Source: Methylococcaceae bacterium
Lineage (GTDB): Bacteria > Pseudomonadota > Gammaproteobacteria > Methylococcales > Methylomonadaceae
Assembly: GCA_003155565.1 (NCBI GenBank)
Contig: PMDM01000396.1
Span: 1 to 5,984 of the forward strand
Reading direction: 5' to 3'
Length of the DNA stretch: 5,984 nucleotides
The notes under the pieces were generated by a model, which saw only the letters and a program-made list of their open reading frames with translations, was not told the DNA's origin and ran no database searches. Below, piece after piece: positions 1 through 5,456 of the stretch; within the stretch, counting starts at the first letter, position 1, and the number at the start of each line of letters is the position of its first letter. The translations under genes and the position numbers were made by a program.

Positions 1-127
1 TAAGGGAATACCCAGGCTATTTGCCCGCTTGTCGATGGCTGTAGCCTTTTTCATTGACTGACCTGGCGGCATCTTGTTTAAACTCAAGGGTATATTCGGG
101 CCTTTTTTGTTTGCTTTTGGCACTCAT
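1..127 (-). pseudogene. IS3-family transposase OrfA, N-terminal part, frameshifted
   Basis: Starting from ATG at 127-125, the minus strand encodes MSAKSKQKRPEYTLEFKQDA and then AARSVNEKGYSHRQAGK, followed by a TAG at 19-17. This is the N-terminal helix-turn-helix region of IS3-family OrfA (Tnp_8/HTH_Tnp_1 type), which binds the IS ends; OrfB supplies the DDE catalysis. Deleting one G from the GGG run (plus-strand CCC at 24-26) restores QAANSLGIPL, the expected continuation, so the gene carries a +1 frameshift about 34 codons in. A strong SD (AGAGGTG) sits just upstream of the ATG, which supports this start. The rest of orfA and all of orfB are outside the window. The shift lies too early to be the programmed orfA/orfB slippage site, so I read it as decay or a sequencing error. 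Confidence 0.75.
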
Positions 128-186
128 TTTTCACCTCTTATGACATTGTAAATCTGCCTTAAGAAGTGTCCTGTTTAATTAAACCA
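1..186 (-). mobile_element. 5' end of an IS3-type insertion sequence (cut by window edge)
   Basis: The segment holds the start of an IS3-type orfA on the minus strand plus about 50 bp of leader. The leader reads, on the minus strand, AACAGGACACTTCTTAAGG, which looks like an IS terminal inverted repeat. The exact tip is uncertain. A 12-bp palindrome GTTTAATTAAAC lies at 173-184, and a minus-strand TGG at 186-184 would fit the 5'-TG tip usual for IS3 elements. The other IS end lies outside the window, so neither the repeats nor the target duplication can be confirmed. The stop codon of the next gene (187-189) directly abuts this boundary. Confidence 0.6.
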
Positions 187-360
187 TTACATGGGTGGTT
201 GCGACTGGTACTTAGCGATTTCCACTAAGGTTTCAAGTCGGACTAGACGCTTGTCCATATCAATGGACTTGTCGGAAAGCTTTTCGGTCAACCCATTCAA
301 TTTTTGGACTTCATCGGTGAGCTTCAGGGTGTTCAATAATATGTCTGTCCAGTTCGCCAT
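187..360 (-). CDS. 57-aa coiled-coil protein of unknown function
   Basis: This is a short gene on the minus strand. It begins MANWTDILLNTLKLTDEVQK and ends ETLVEIAKYQSQPPM, with a TAA stop at 189-187. Most of the protein is predicted as one amphipathic helix: leucines and isoleucines recur at heptad-like spacing through residues 8-50 (LL..L.L....L..L...L), with charged residues between. It has no signal peptide, cysteine or catalytic motif. It starts 4 nt after the stop of the 95-aa gene upstream, so the two are almost certainly translated from one mRNA, perhaps by coupling. The partner also ends in a helical segment, so a protein-protein complex is a reasonable inference. The stop lies against the IS boundary at about 186, so the C-terminus may have been altered by the insertion. 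I do not recognise the family. Confidence 0.55.
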   Translation of the reverse strand: MANWTDILLNTLKLTDEVQKLNGLTEKLSDKSIDMDKRLVRLETLVEIAKYQSQPPM

Positions 361-364
361 GACG

Positions 365-652
365 TTAGACTTTTTGTTCCAGTTTTTTCAAGGTATTGGC
401 CACAACCGAGTTGGCTTTCTGGGTGGACTGGATGGCATTTTTAAGGCGGCTGTCCAACAATTCCAATAACTCAGGAATTGAGCCTGTGCCAATCGCCTCC
501 GGGTCATAGGCATCAATCGCCAACCGGACAATTTCGGCCTCCGACTTGCCCTTGGCGGCGGACAAGGCCAACAATTTCTCTATTTGGCTGTAAGACATTA
601 AAAATTGCTTCCTCACCAGGTTTCCGGTTAGATTCGCTTTTGCTGTTGACAT
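365..652 (-). CDS. Ribbon-helix-helix-like small DNA-binding protein (95 aa)
   Basis: Residues about 12-50 fit the ribbon-helix-helix pattern of CopG/Arc/MetJ-type proteins. A basic beta-strand segment (LVRKQFLMS) is followed by helix 1 (YSQIEKLLALSAAKG) and, after the KSEAE turn, helix 2 (IVRLAIDAYD). Residues 58-95 form a leucine-rich helix likely to be a coiled coil (IPELLELLDSRL...NTLKKLEQKV). Proteins of this fold dimerise and bind DNA through the paired strands, often as antitoxins, plasmid or relaxosome accessory factors, or autoregulated repressors. The start at 652 has a clear SD (GAGGTGA, 5 nt upstream) and a perfect TATAAT further upstream. It is first in a two-gene unit with the 57-aa coiled-coil gene. 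No recognisable toxin lies next to it, so an antitoxin role is not supported here. The fold is inferred from pattern only, and the function is unknown. Confidence 0.65.
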   Translation of the reverse strand: MSTAKANLTGNLVRKQFLMSYSQIEKLLALSAAKGKSEAEIVRLAIDAYDPEAIGTGSIPELLELLDSRLKNAIQSTQKANSVVANTLKKLEQKV

Positions 653-1110
653 GTTGTCACCTCACTTAGATTGACTTGAACCAATTATACGCATACACAA
701 CAACATGCACAATATCAATAAACGTAATTGGACAGGCCAAAAAATTTCCTCCACCCCGCTTGGAAGTTGGACGTTTCGGAGGTGTTTCGACGCGACTGAC
801 TGTTGCGGCCGGAGCGCATCCACGGGGTCTAAGAGCTTAGGCAAAAAGTCCAAATAGTGGAACGTATAAAGTCGATAGAGACGCTTTTAATAATCCTGGG
901 GGAATAATGAAAATTACGACATTTCCAAACCCCAACATTCACCAGCCAGTTACTTAAAATTCCAAAAACGAAATCAAAAGCGTTAGCTCGGTAATTTTTC
1001 ACAGAAATCAATAGCTCATTGGTGTAGCATCTTTATACAGACAGGCTGAATTCTTTCTAAATATAAATTAGTACAATTGTTTTTTATCCTTAATCCAGTG
1101 GAGATTTATC
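653..1110. other. 458-bp gene-free interval between divergent genes
   Basis: I see no convincing gene here. The left 60 bp is the promoter and leader of the minus-strand pair. A G+C-rich patch at about 750-835 stands out against AT-rich surroundings. One open frame passes through it (ATG at 705, about 50 codons, ending at 855-857), but it has no SD and resembles nothing I know. The minus-strand open frame at 853-662 is equally featureless. The right part (about 850-1080) is AT-rich and should hold the tyrosinase promoter. TATACA (1034-1039) and TACAAT (1072-1077) are possible -10 boxes, but neither has a credible -35. Confidence 0.5.
684..712 (-). promoter_or_regulatory. Predicted sigma-70 promoter for the 95-aa/57-aa gene pair
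   Basis: On the minus strand a perfect -10 box TATAAT (689-684) lies 17 bp from a weak -35, TTGTGC (712-707). The -10 is about 30 bp upstream of the ATG at 652, leaving room for a short leader with the SD. An imperfect inverted repeat, CCAATTA (681-687) and TAATTGG (725-731), flanks the promoter and could be an operator, though arms this short may be chance. Confidence 0.5.
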
Positions 1111-1806
1111 ATGAACATTCGCTTGAACCAGAATGATCCATCATTTGATTGGGCTAGTTTTATAGATGCTATTGACAAGATGCACGGCATGAATATCCCA
1201 GCGCCGCGATACCGTGATTTCGTTAAGGTTCATGTTAAGGCAATGAGCGGTGCTGGAATGTCTTGGCTAGTTCACACTATGAATATGGGTGGAAATATCA
1301 TGAATGGCATAAATTTTCTATCATGGCATCGCTGGTTTTTATTTCAGTTTGAGCGCCGCCTTCAACTTGTCCACCCCGAAATTACTTTACCTTACTGGGA
1401 CACCATCACTGACAGAAGTCTCCCTGTGCCACTTCAAGACAAAGCTTTGTTAAAGCGTTGGGGAGTAATCCGTAGATGGGATCCAGAGCTACTACCTACC
1501 AGCGCGGATTTGCAAGCAGCAAACGGGATTGATAGCTTCCAATTTTTTCAAAAGACCTTGGAAGGGGCGTTTCATGGTAGTGTGCATAATGCTGTTGGTG
1601 GCGATATGGCTGGCCCTTCTTCGCCCACTGACCCGCTTTTTTGGCTTCACCATGCTAATATCGACCGGATTTGGTCAAACTGGCAACAAACCCACAAGAA
1701 TCAAAAGCCGCAAAATCTCAATGAAAAATTGAAACCAAATTCGCTCTTCGGTGTAACTGTTGAAAGCGTCCAAGACATCTTAACGCTCGGCTATAAATAC
1801 GATTAG
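1111..1806 (+). CDS. Short tyrosinase-family (type-3 copper) oxidase with altered CuA site
   Basis: Tyrosinase-family enzymes use a dicopper centre held by six histidines to oxidise phenols or catechols to o-quinones. The CuB half here is textbook: HGSVH (H155, H159) with GG at 163-164, then DPLFWLHHANIDRIW at 174-188 (H181 the expected third ligand). In the CuA half, H41 (VKVHVKAM) and H73 (FLSWHRWF, 69-76) fit the first and third ligands. The middle histidine, normally eight or nine residues before the WHR histidine, is absent: those positions are N65 and M64. H55 is the only His between them. The residue after the first CuB His is Gly156 instead of the Asn common in true tyrosinases, which favours diphenol over monophenol oxidation. 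At 231 aa it is shorter than Streptomyces or Bacillus enzymes and has no signal peptide. SD GGAG lies 7 nt before the ATG. The family call is firm; activity is uncertain. Confidence 0.88.
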   Translation: MNIRLNQNDPSFDWASFIDAIDKMHGMNIPAPRYRDFVKVHVKAMSGAGMSWLVHTMNMGGNIMNGINFLSWHRWFLFQFERRLQLVHPEITLPYWDTITDRSLPVPLQDKALLKRWGVIRRWDPELLPTSADLQAANGIDSFQFFQKTLEGAFHGSVHNAVGGDMAGPSSPTDPLFWLHHANIDRIWSNWQQTHKNQKPQNLNEKLKPNSLFGVTVESVQDILTLGYKYD

Positions 1807-1859
1807 GAGAGTTCCAAGAATAATACTGTTGCTATAGGCATATATTCATTCTCTTAATT

Positions 1860-2424
1860 ATGAAAACAACATCTTTTGCGCTGATCTTAGGGATTGCTTT
1901 GAGCTTTCCCGTCTTGGCTGCGGCTTCTCATACCGTTGACTCTGGGCACACCTTTCCCAGTTTTGAGATCAGCCATCTTGGCTTTTCAATCCAGCGTGGG
2001 CGTTTTGACCGGACTAGCGGCAAAGTGCTGCTTAACCAGGAGTCGGGAACGGGAAGCATAAATATAGCTATCGAAACAGCTTCAATCAGCACTGGTCTTG
2101 CTGAACTGGGAAAGCATTTGCGCGGCGAGGATTTTCTGAACGCTGCCCGTTACCCAAAGATTACCTTTGTGTCGGACAAGCTCACCTACCTTTAACAAAG
2201 ACCAACTGGTTGCCGCAGATGGCATGCTGACGTTGCACGGAATTTCTAAACTGGTGCATCTGACTGTCAATCATTTTTATTCCGGCATGAACCTGATCGC
2301 CATGAAAAACACCTGCGGCGCGAATGCAACGACCAAAATCAAGCGTTCTGATTATGGCGTAGACAAATATGTGCCGAAAGTGGGTGATGAAGTCAAGCTT
2401 GCTATCCAGGTCGAGGCAACCTAA
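1860..2424 (+). pseudogene. YceI-family periplasmic protein, split by a 4-bp duplication
   Basis: YceI proteins are secreted, lipocalin-like beta-barrels that bind isoprenoid or other lipid ligands, usually in the periplasm. The N-terminus is a classic signal peptide: Lys2, a hydrophobic core to about residue 18, then a likely cleavage in the Ala-rich stretch near residues 20-22. The mature start, HTVDSGHTFPSFEISHLGFS, is typical of the family, as are GRFDRTSGKV and RYPKITFVSDKL. Translation then hits TAA at 2193-2195 after 111 codons. The sequence ACCTACCT at 2184-2191 is a 4-bp tandem duplication. Removing one copy gives LTFNKDQLVAADG and a continuous 186-codon frame ending in KLAIQVEAT at 2424, which is normal YceI length. 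No good SD precedes the ATG, and no upstream in-frame start exists before a stop. The gene lies 53 bp after the tyrosinase gene and may have shared its transcript. A sequencing error is the alternative. Confidence 0.85.
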
Positions 2425-2613
2425 AGATTGACCAGGACAATCAGCATCTAATGCCAATTATTTAAGATACTTTTGCACAATGTAACAGAAATTAAATAAA
2501 TTCAATCTGTTATAAACAAATTATTGCAACAATCACGACTTCTCTAAAGCTGACCTTGGCTCATATCAACCAACGCGGGGAAGACCGGCCAAAAGCGGGC
2601 GTTGGCCCTTGCC

Positions 2614-2639
2614 AAAACCGAACAATCGTATTGGTTTTT
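2614..2639 (+). terminator. Possible rho-independent terminator
   Basis: AAAACC (2614-2619) pairs with GGTTTT (2633-2638) around a 13-nt loop that contains a short inner CAAT/ATTG stem, followed by further T residues. An overlapping small hairpin (TTGGC 2602-2606, GCCAA 2611-2615) lies just before it. The position, about 190 bp after the YceI remnant and before the convergent H1-like gene, suits a terminator. The stem is AT-rich and weak. Confidence 0.3.
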
Positions 2640-2671
2640 CCTATCAATTTAGTTAGCAGGATTTTGTATTG

Positions 2672-3094
2672 CTAGGGTTTTGAAGACTTTGGTCGACCAG
2701 TTTGGACTTTTTCAACTTGTTCGACAGCTTGTATTAGTTCGGTCAAGTTTAATTTTGTAAGCAAATGCAATCCGGCACGAAGAATCTCGCCCTTCTTGAC
2801 ATGAATTCCAGCGGCCAAGCAAGTTTTCTTGAGTTCTGAAATTTTCACGTAATCTTGTTCCGGAAACGAAAAACTGTCCCTGATAACTTTGGCTTTGGCC
2901 GTTTTTCTTTTTTTGTTGGAAGCAGTTGCCTCGTTTTCAACGAACTTGACGGCTTCTTTTGAATCAATGGGTTCGCCCGCTATAGCGGTTGCTGGCTTTT
3001 TAGGGCTTTTTTTATTAACCGTCCTCTTGATTGATGGTTCAACTGCAAGTGGATTAGTGGCTGTTTTTTTTGGTTTTGGTGTTGTTGTGCCCAT
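2672..3094 (-). CDS. Histone-H1-like basic protein with C-terminal ribbon-helix-helix-like domain
   Basis: The 140-aa product has two parts. Residues 1-70 are low-complexity, rich in Lys, Pro, Thr and Ala (TPKPKKTATNP, NKKSPKKPATA, NKKRKTAKAK), like the tails of bacterial H1-like or AlgP-type proteins and probably disordered. Residues about 71-118 look like a ribbon-helix-helix unit: strand IRDSFSFP, helix EQDYVKISELKKTCLAAG, helix KKGEILRAGLHLLTKL. The C-terminus carries TGRPKSSKP (132-140), whose GRPK core resembles an AT-hook. Together these suggest a nucleoid-associated or regulatory DNA-binding protein; that is inference. The start has an SD (AAGGA, 8 nt upstream) and a strong promoter with a palindrome beside it, consistent with autoregulation. 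It is transcribed divergently from the ParB-like gene. The low-complexity half is not an artefact of the frame, because the C-terminal domain is well formed. Confidence 0.72.
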   Translation of the reverse strand: MGTTTPKPKKTATNPLAVEPSIKRTVNKKSPKKPATAIAGEPIDSKEAVKFVENEATASNKKRKTAKAKVIRDSFSFPEQDYVKISELKKTCLAAGIHVKKGEILRAGLHLLTKLNLTELIQAVEQVEKVQTGRPKSSKP

Positions 3095-3121
3095 TATGGT
3101 TTTCCTTAATACGTAATTCAG

Positions 3122-3137
3122 AACAGTATATACTGTT
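3122..3137. promoter_or_regulatory. Perfect 16-bp palindrome, candidate operator
   Basis: AACAGTATATACTGTT is a perfect palindrome of two 8-bp half-sites. It lies immediately downstream of, and overlaps by one or two bases, the -10 of the minus-strand promoter, covering the expected transcription start. A repressor bound here would block that promoter. The half-sites run ACAG...CTGT, the opposite order to the LexA pattern CTGT...ACAG, so it is not a LexA box. The H1-like ribbon-helix-helix protein encoded just downstream is the obvious candidate ligand, by inference. Confidence 0.6.
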
Positions 3138-3165
3138 TATATCGTTTTCCTCTGTGTCTTGTCAA
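3136..3165 (-). promoter_or_regulatory. Strong sigma-70 promoter of the H1-like gene
   Basis: On the minus strand a consensus -35 TTGACA (3165-3160) is followed after 18 bp by TATAAA (3141-3136), or after 17 bp by ATATAA. This places the start of transcription near 3125-3130 and a leader of about 30-35 nt carrying the SD AAGGA. It is the best promoter in the window. Confidence 0.7.
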
Positions 3166-3230
3166 ATACAACCTACCATACACAATTGGTTGATCGACAT
3201 TAAACATCCTATAGTTATGGAGAATCCAAA

Positions 3231-3608
3231 ATGGCTAATGCAAAAATAATAAAGACAAAATGGCTTCCTGATGTGGAGGAGCACGACTACCCAGCCGCTG
3301 GATCCTATCTCACCCTTCTTTATACCGAGGAAAAGGTCGCCGAAATGATGGCTAGATTTAGGGATGCGACTGTTGTGCAATTCAAAGCCAAGGACATTTT
3401 CAGGGCTTCCCATCTTTCCTTATTGGGCGTAAGCAACTCACACGTCGAGAAGGACAGGGAAAAGATCAAGAAAGGGAAAAGCCTTTCGCCTCTGCTTCTA
3501 TTACGGGATCAACAACTCGGAAAAGTAGTCATTGCGGATGGCTATCACCGGCTTTGTGCGATATACGAGATCAATGAAGATGCGTTAATCCAGTGCAAGA
3601 TCATCTGA
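3231..3608 (+). CDS. Stand-alone ParB-like domain protein (DGYHR), function unknown
   Basis: This 125-aa protein belongs to a widespread conserved hypothetical family with a ParB/sulfiredoxin-like fold. Visible conserved blocks are KWLPDVEEHDYPAA (10-23), QFKAKDIFRAS (50-60), GVSNSHVEKDREKI (66-79), LSPLLLLRD (85-93) and ADGYHRLCAIY (102-112). The last corresponds to the ParB box GxRRxxA, which in ParB and Srx proteins lines the nucleotide-binding pocket. A helix-turn-helix DNA-binding domain like that of true ParB is missing, and there is no ParA gene nearby, so a role in chromosome partition is not supported. The SD GGAG sits 8 nt before the ATG. A possible TATAGT -10 lies at 3210-3215, with TTGGTT 18 bp upstream of it. 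It is divergent from the H1-like gene and may share its control region. It is cytoplasmic, complete and shows no signs of decay. Confidence 0.75.
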   Translation: MANAKIIKTKWLPDVEEHDYPAAGSYLTLLYTEEKVAEMMARFRDATVVQFKAKDIFRASHLSLLGVSNSHVEKDREKIKKGKSLSPLLLLRDQQLGKVVIADGYHRLCAIYEINEDALIQCKII

Positions 3609-3617
3609 ACATTTGCT

Positions 3618-3634
3618 GCCCGTTTAGGGCTTTT
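3618..3634 (+). terminator. Short rho-independent terminator after the ParB-like gene
   Basis: GCCC (3618-3621), loop GTTTA, GGGC (3627-3630), then TTTT starting 10 nt after the TGA stop. The stem is only 4 G:C pairs, but placement and T-tract are right. Confidence 0.5.
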
Positions 3635-3683
3635 GTGTATCTTTGTATCTATGCCTAAGCTTGTTTCTACCTTTGCGTGAATG

Positions 3684-3706
3684 TTTATCGCTTAGCTTTT
3701 ATCGCT
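3684..3706 (+). repeat. Direct repeat TTTATCGCT upstream of the SulP gene
   Basis: Two exact copies of TTTATCGCT (3684-3692 and 3698-3706) with a 14-bp period lie about 76-98 bp upstream of the permease start. They precede a possible -10 TATGCT (3723-3728). They could be activator or repressor half-sites, but two 9-mers this close may also be chance. Confidence 0.35.
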
Positions 3707-3781
3707 CTAATTAAGAAAGGGCTATGCTGAGGAATCGCAACTACGAAACATCAATCCGTAACTGTAGAAAGTATTGGAAAA

Positions 3782-5440
3782 ATGAACCTTAGCTCACTGC
3801 CGTTAAAAACTACGAGTTGTGTTCCTCGTAGATGGTTAATGCTTGCCGATGTTGCTGCCGGTTTATCCGTCGCCAGTATTTTGTTGCCGGAAGCAGTCGC
3901 CTATGCAGCCATTGCCCATCTGACCATCCAACATGCGCTAACTGCTGTGTTAGTGGGGTTGATATGTTATGCCTGTTTAGGAGGAAGCCAGTTTGCCATC
4001 GTTGCGCCGACCTCATCTGCTGCGGCGCTCATGGCTGCGGTGGTGCTGTCCTTGCATCCGGTTGACGGTGAAACTGCCGCAAGTTTAGGGTTTGCACTGG
4101 TCATATTAACAGGCATTGGCTTATTGACTTTTGCAAAAGCAGGCCTCGGACGACTGTCGTCATTTGTGTCACGGCCCGTCCTGCACGGCTTTTCGTTTGC
4201 CTTGGCGTTGACCATCATCGTCAAGCAATTGCCCATACTGTTCGGCGTTCAAGTACATGCACCTGATCTTTTTCGGATTGTCTTTGAGTTATTCAATCAC
4301 ATCCATGAATGGTCGCTTTGGAGCGCAGCCGTTGGTTGCGGTGCCTTGGCCTTATTGCGAATGCTGAAACATTGGCCCACTGTACCTAATGCTTTTGTGG
4401 TCTTGGTTCTCGGTATCGGTTTAAGTGGCGTGGTCAACCTTGCCGACTTCCATGTGGCTATTGTCGGCGCTTTGCAGATTATGCCGCCGGGTTTGAGCTT
4501 ACCGAAGTTGCCAATGGAAAAATGGCTACAATTGGCGGAACTGGCTTGTGGATTGCTGGTTATCATTGTTGCTGAATCCTGGGGCAGCATTCGTAGTCTT
4601 TCACTCAATCATCGTAATGTTATCGAACCTAACCGCGAATTGTTTGCGTTGGGGACGGCTAACCTAATTTCAGGTTTATTTCAGGGAATGCCGGTCGGTG
4701 CAGGCTTTTCTGCCAGCACGGCGAATGAGCAGGCGGGAGCGCAAAGCAAATGGGCAGGAATCATTGCTGCATGCATATTGTTGTTAACAGTGGTTTTTGG
4801 GCGTAAGTGGATTGAGCTTATTCCTGAACCTATAGTTGCGGCGGCGGTCATCAACGCCCTTAGCCATGCCCTAAACCCAAAAGCGCTGGCACACCTTTGG
4901 CGCATGGATCGAGACCAATATCTGGCCCTGGCTGCGGTTGGGGCAGTTTTAGCGTTTGGAGTGTTACATGGCATGTTGATTGGTGTAGGCTTATCATTGG
5001 CAGCCGCGATCCGATCTTTCAGTCAGCCGTTGGTCAGGGAGCTGGCTGAATTGGATAATACCCGCGATTATGTGGATAAAGAAAACCATCCTAATGCAAT
5101 CACTTATCCCCACCTGTTAATCCTGCGGCCGGAAGGGCCATTGTTTTTTGCCAGCGTCGAAGGCATTCTTGCAGAAGTCCAGCAGCGATTAAAAGCCAGA
5201 GACACAGTGCAGACACTCATTATTAGCCTTGAAGAAAGCGCCAACCTGGACAGTACCGCCGCAGAATGTTTAATTGAATTTGCCAATGCACTTAAACGAC
5301 AGGATAAAATGCTGTTATTGGCACGCGTCAAAGATCCGATAAGGCAACTATTGCTAAAATTGGCAAACGAACAGTTCCAAGACAAGCTGTTTTGGAGCGT
5401 AGCCGACGCGGTGATTATGGCTCAAAAGGAATTCCTTTGA
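3782..5440 (+). CDS. SulP/SLC26-family anion permease with C-terminal STAS domain
   Basis: The 552-aa inner-membrane protein moves anions (sulfate, bicarbonate or dicarboxylates, depending on subfamily) by a proton- or sodium-coupled elevator mechanism. Residues about 20-410 hold the hydrophobic transport domain. The family signature opens in LADVAAGLSVASILLPEAVA (21-40), with E37 in the first core helix, and continues at GGSQFAIVAPTSSAAA (67-82). The late core signature is NRELFALGTANLISGLFQG (284-302) followed by PVGAGFSASTANEQAGAQ (304-321). The last normally reads FSRSxxN in eukaryotic and many bacterial members; here Arg is replaced by Ala. Residues about 440-550 are a cytosolic STAS domain (LLILRPEGPLFFAS, ANLDSTAAECLIEF). 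The length is normal and the frame intact. The ATG at 3782 has only a weak GGA upstream. Met20 is an alternative but would clip the conserved start. No carbonic anhydrase or sulfate-assimilation gene is adjacent, so the substrate cannot be assigned. Confidence 0.92.
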   Translation: MNLSSLPLKTTSCVPRRWLMLADVAAGLSVASILLPEAVAYAAIAHLTIQHALTAVLVGLICYACLGGSQFAIVAPTSSAAALMAAVVLSLHPVDGETAASLGFALVILTGIGLLTFAKAGLGRLSSFVSRPVLHGFSFALALTIIVKQLPILFGVQVHAPDLFRIVFELFNHIHEWSLWSAAVGCGALALLRMLKHWPTVPNAFVVLVLGIGLSGVVNLADFHVAIVGALQIMPPGLSLPKLPMEKWLQLAELACGLLVIIVAESWGSIRSLSLNHRNVIEPNRELFALGTANLISGLFQGMPVGAGFSASTANEQAGAQSKWAGIIAACILLLTVVFGRKWIELIPEPIVAAAVINALSHALNPKALAHLWRMDRDQYLALAAVGAVLAFGVLHGMLIGVGLSLAAAIRSFSQPLVRELAELDNTRDYVDKENHPNAITYPHLLILRPEGPLFFASVEGILAEVQQRLKARDTVQTLIISLEESANLDSTAAECLIEFANALKRQDKMLLLARVKDPIRQLLLKLANEQFQDKLFWSVADAVIMAQKEFL

Positions 5441-5441
5441 G
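5421..5441. repeat. Near-perfect inverted repeat over the end of the SulP gene
   Basis: CTCAAAAGG (5421-5429) pairs with CCTTTGAG (5434-5441) around AATT, with one bulged A, and includes the TGA stop. As RNA it would be an 8-bp hairpin at the 3' end of the transcript. It has no following T-run, so it is not a standard terminator. It may protect the mRNA 3' end or be incidental. Confidence 0.4.
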
Positions 5442-5456
5442 TTCAGGAATAATTGA

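Noticed and set aside
365..652. Type II antitoxin call for the 95-aa protein
   Set aside because: The adjacent 57-aa protein has no RelE, PIN, MazF or other toxin features and is mostly coiled coil.
191..669. Plus-strand open frames at 191-469 and 478-669
   Set aside because: They are antisense to the 95-aa and 57-aa minus-strand genes, lack SDs and have no recognisable protein features.
881..983. 8-bp inverted repeat ACGCTTTT (881-888) / AAAAGCGT (976-983) as ends of a MITE
   Set aside because: An 8-bp match over several hundred bases is expected about once by chance, and no target duplication is visible.
662..1011. Minus-strand open frames at 662-853 and 829-1011
   Set aside because: No SD, no family resemblance and low-complexity hydrophobic stretches; they look like chance frames in intergenic DNA.
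2483..2512. Inverted repeat TAACAGA / TCTGTTA with a 16-nt AT-rich loop
   Set aside because: Seven-base arms in an AT-rich gap are close to chance expectation, no T-run follows, and no promoter is associated with it.
3122..3137. Palindrome as a LexA (SOS) box
   Set aside because: The half-sites are ACAG then CTGT, the reverse order of the CTGT-N8-ACAG LexA consensus.
3967..4974. Several open frames antisense to the SulP gene
   Set aside because: They are shadows of the long permease gene with no SD or conserved motifs.
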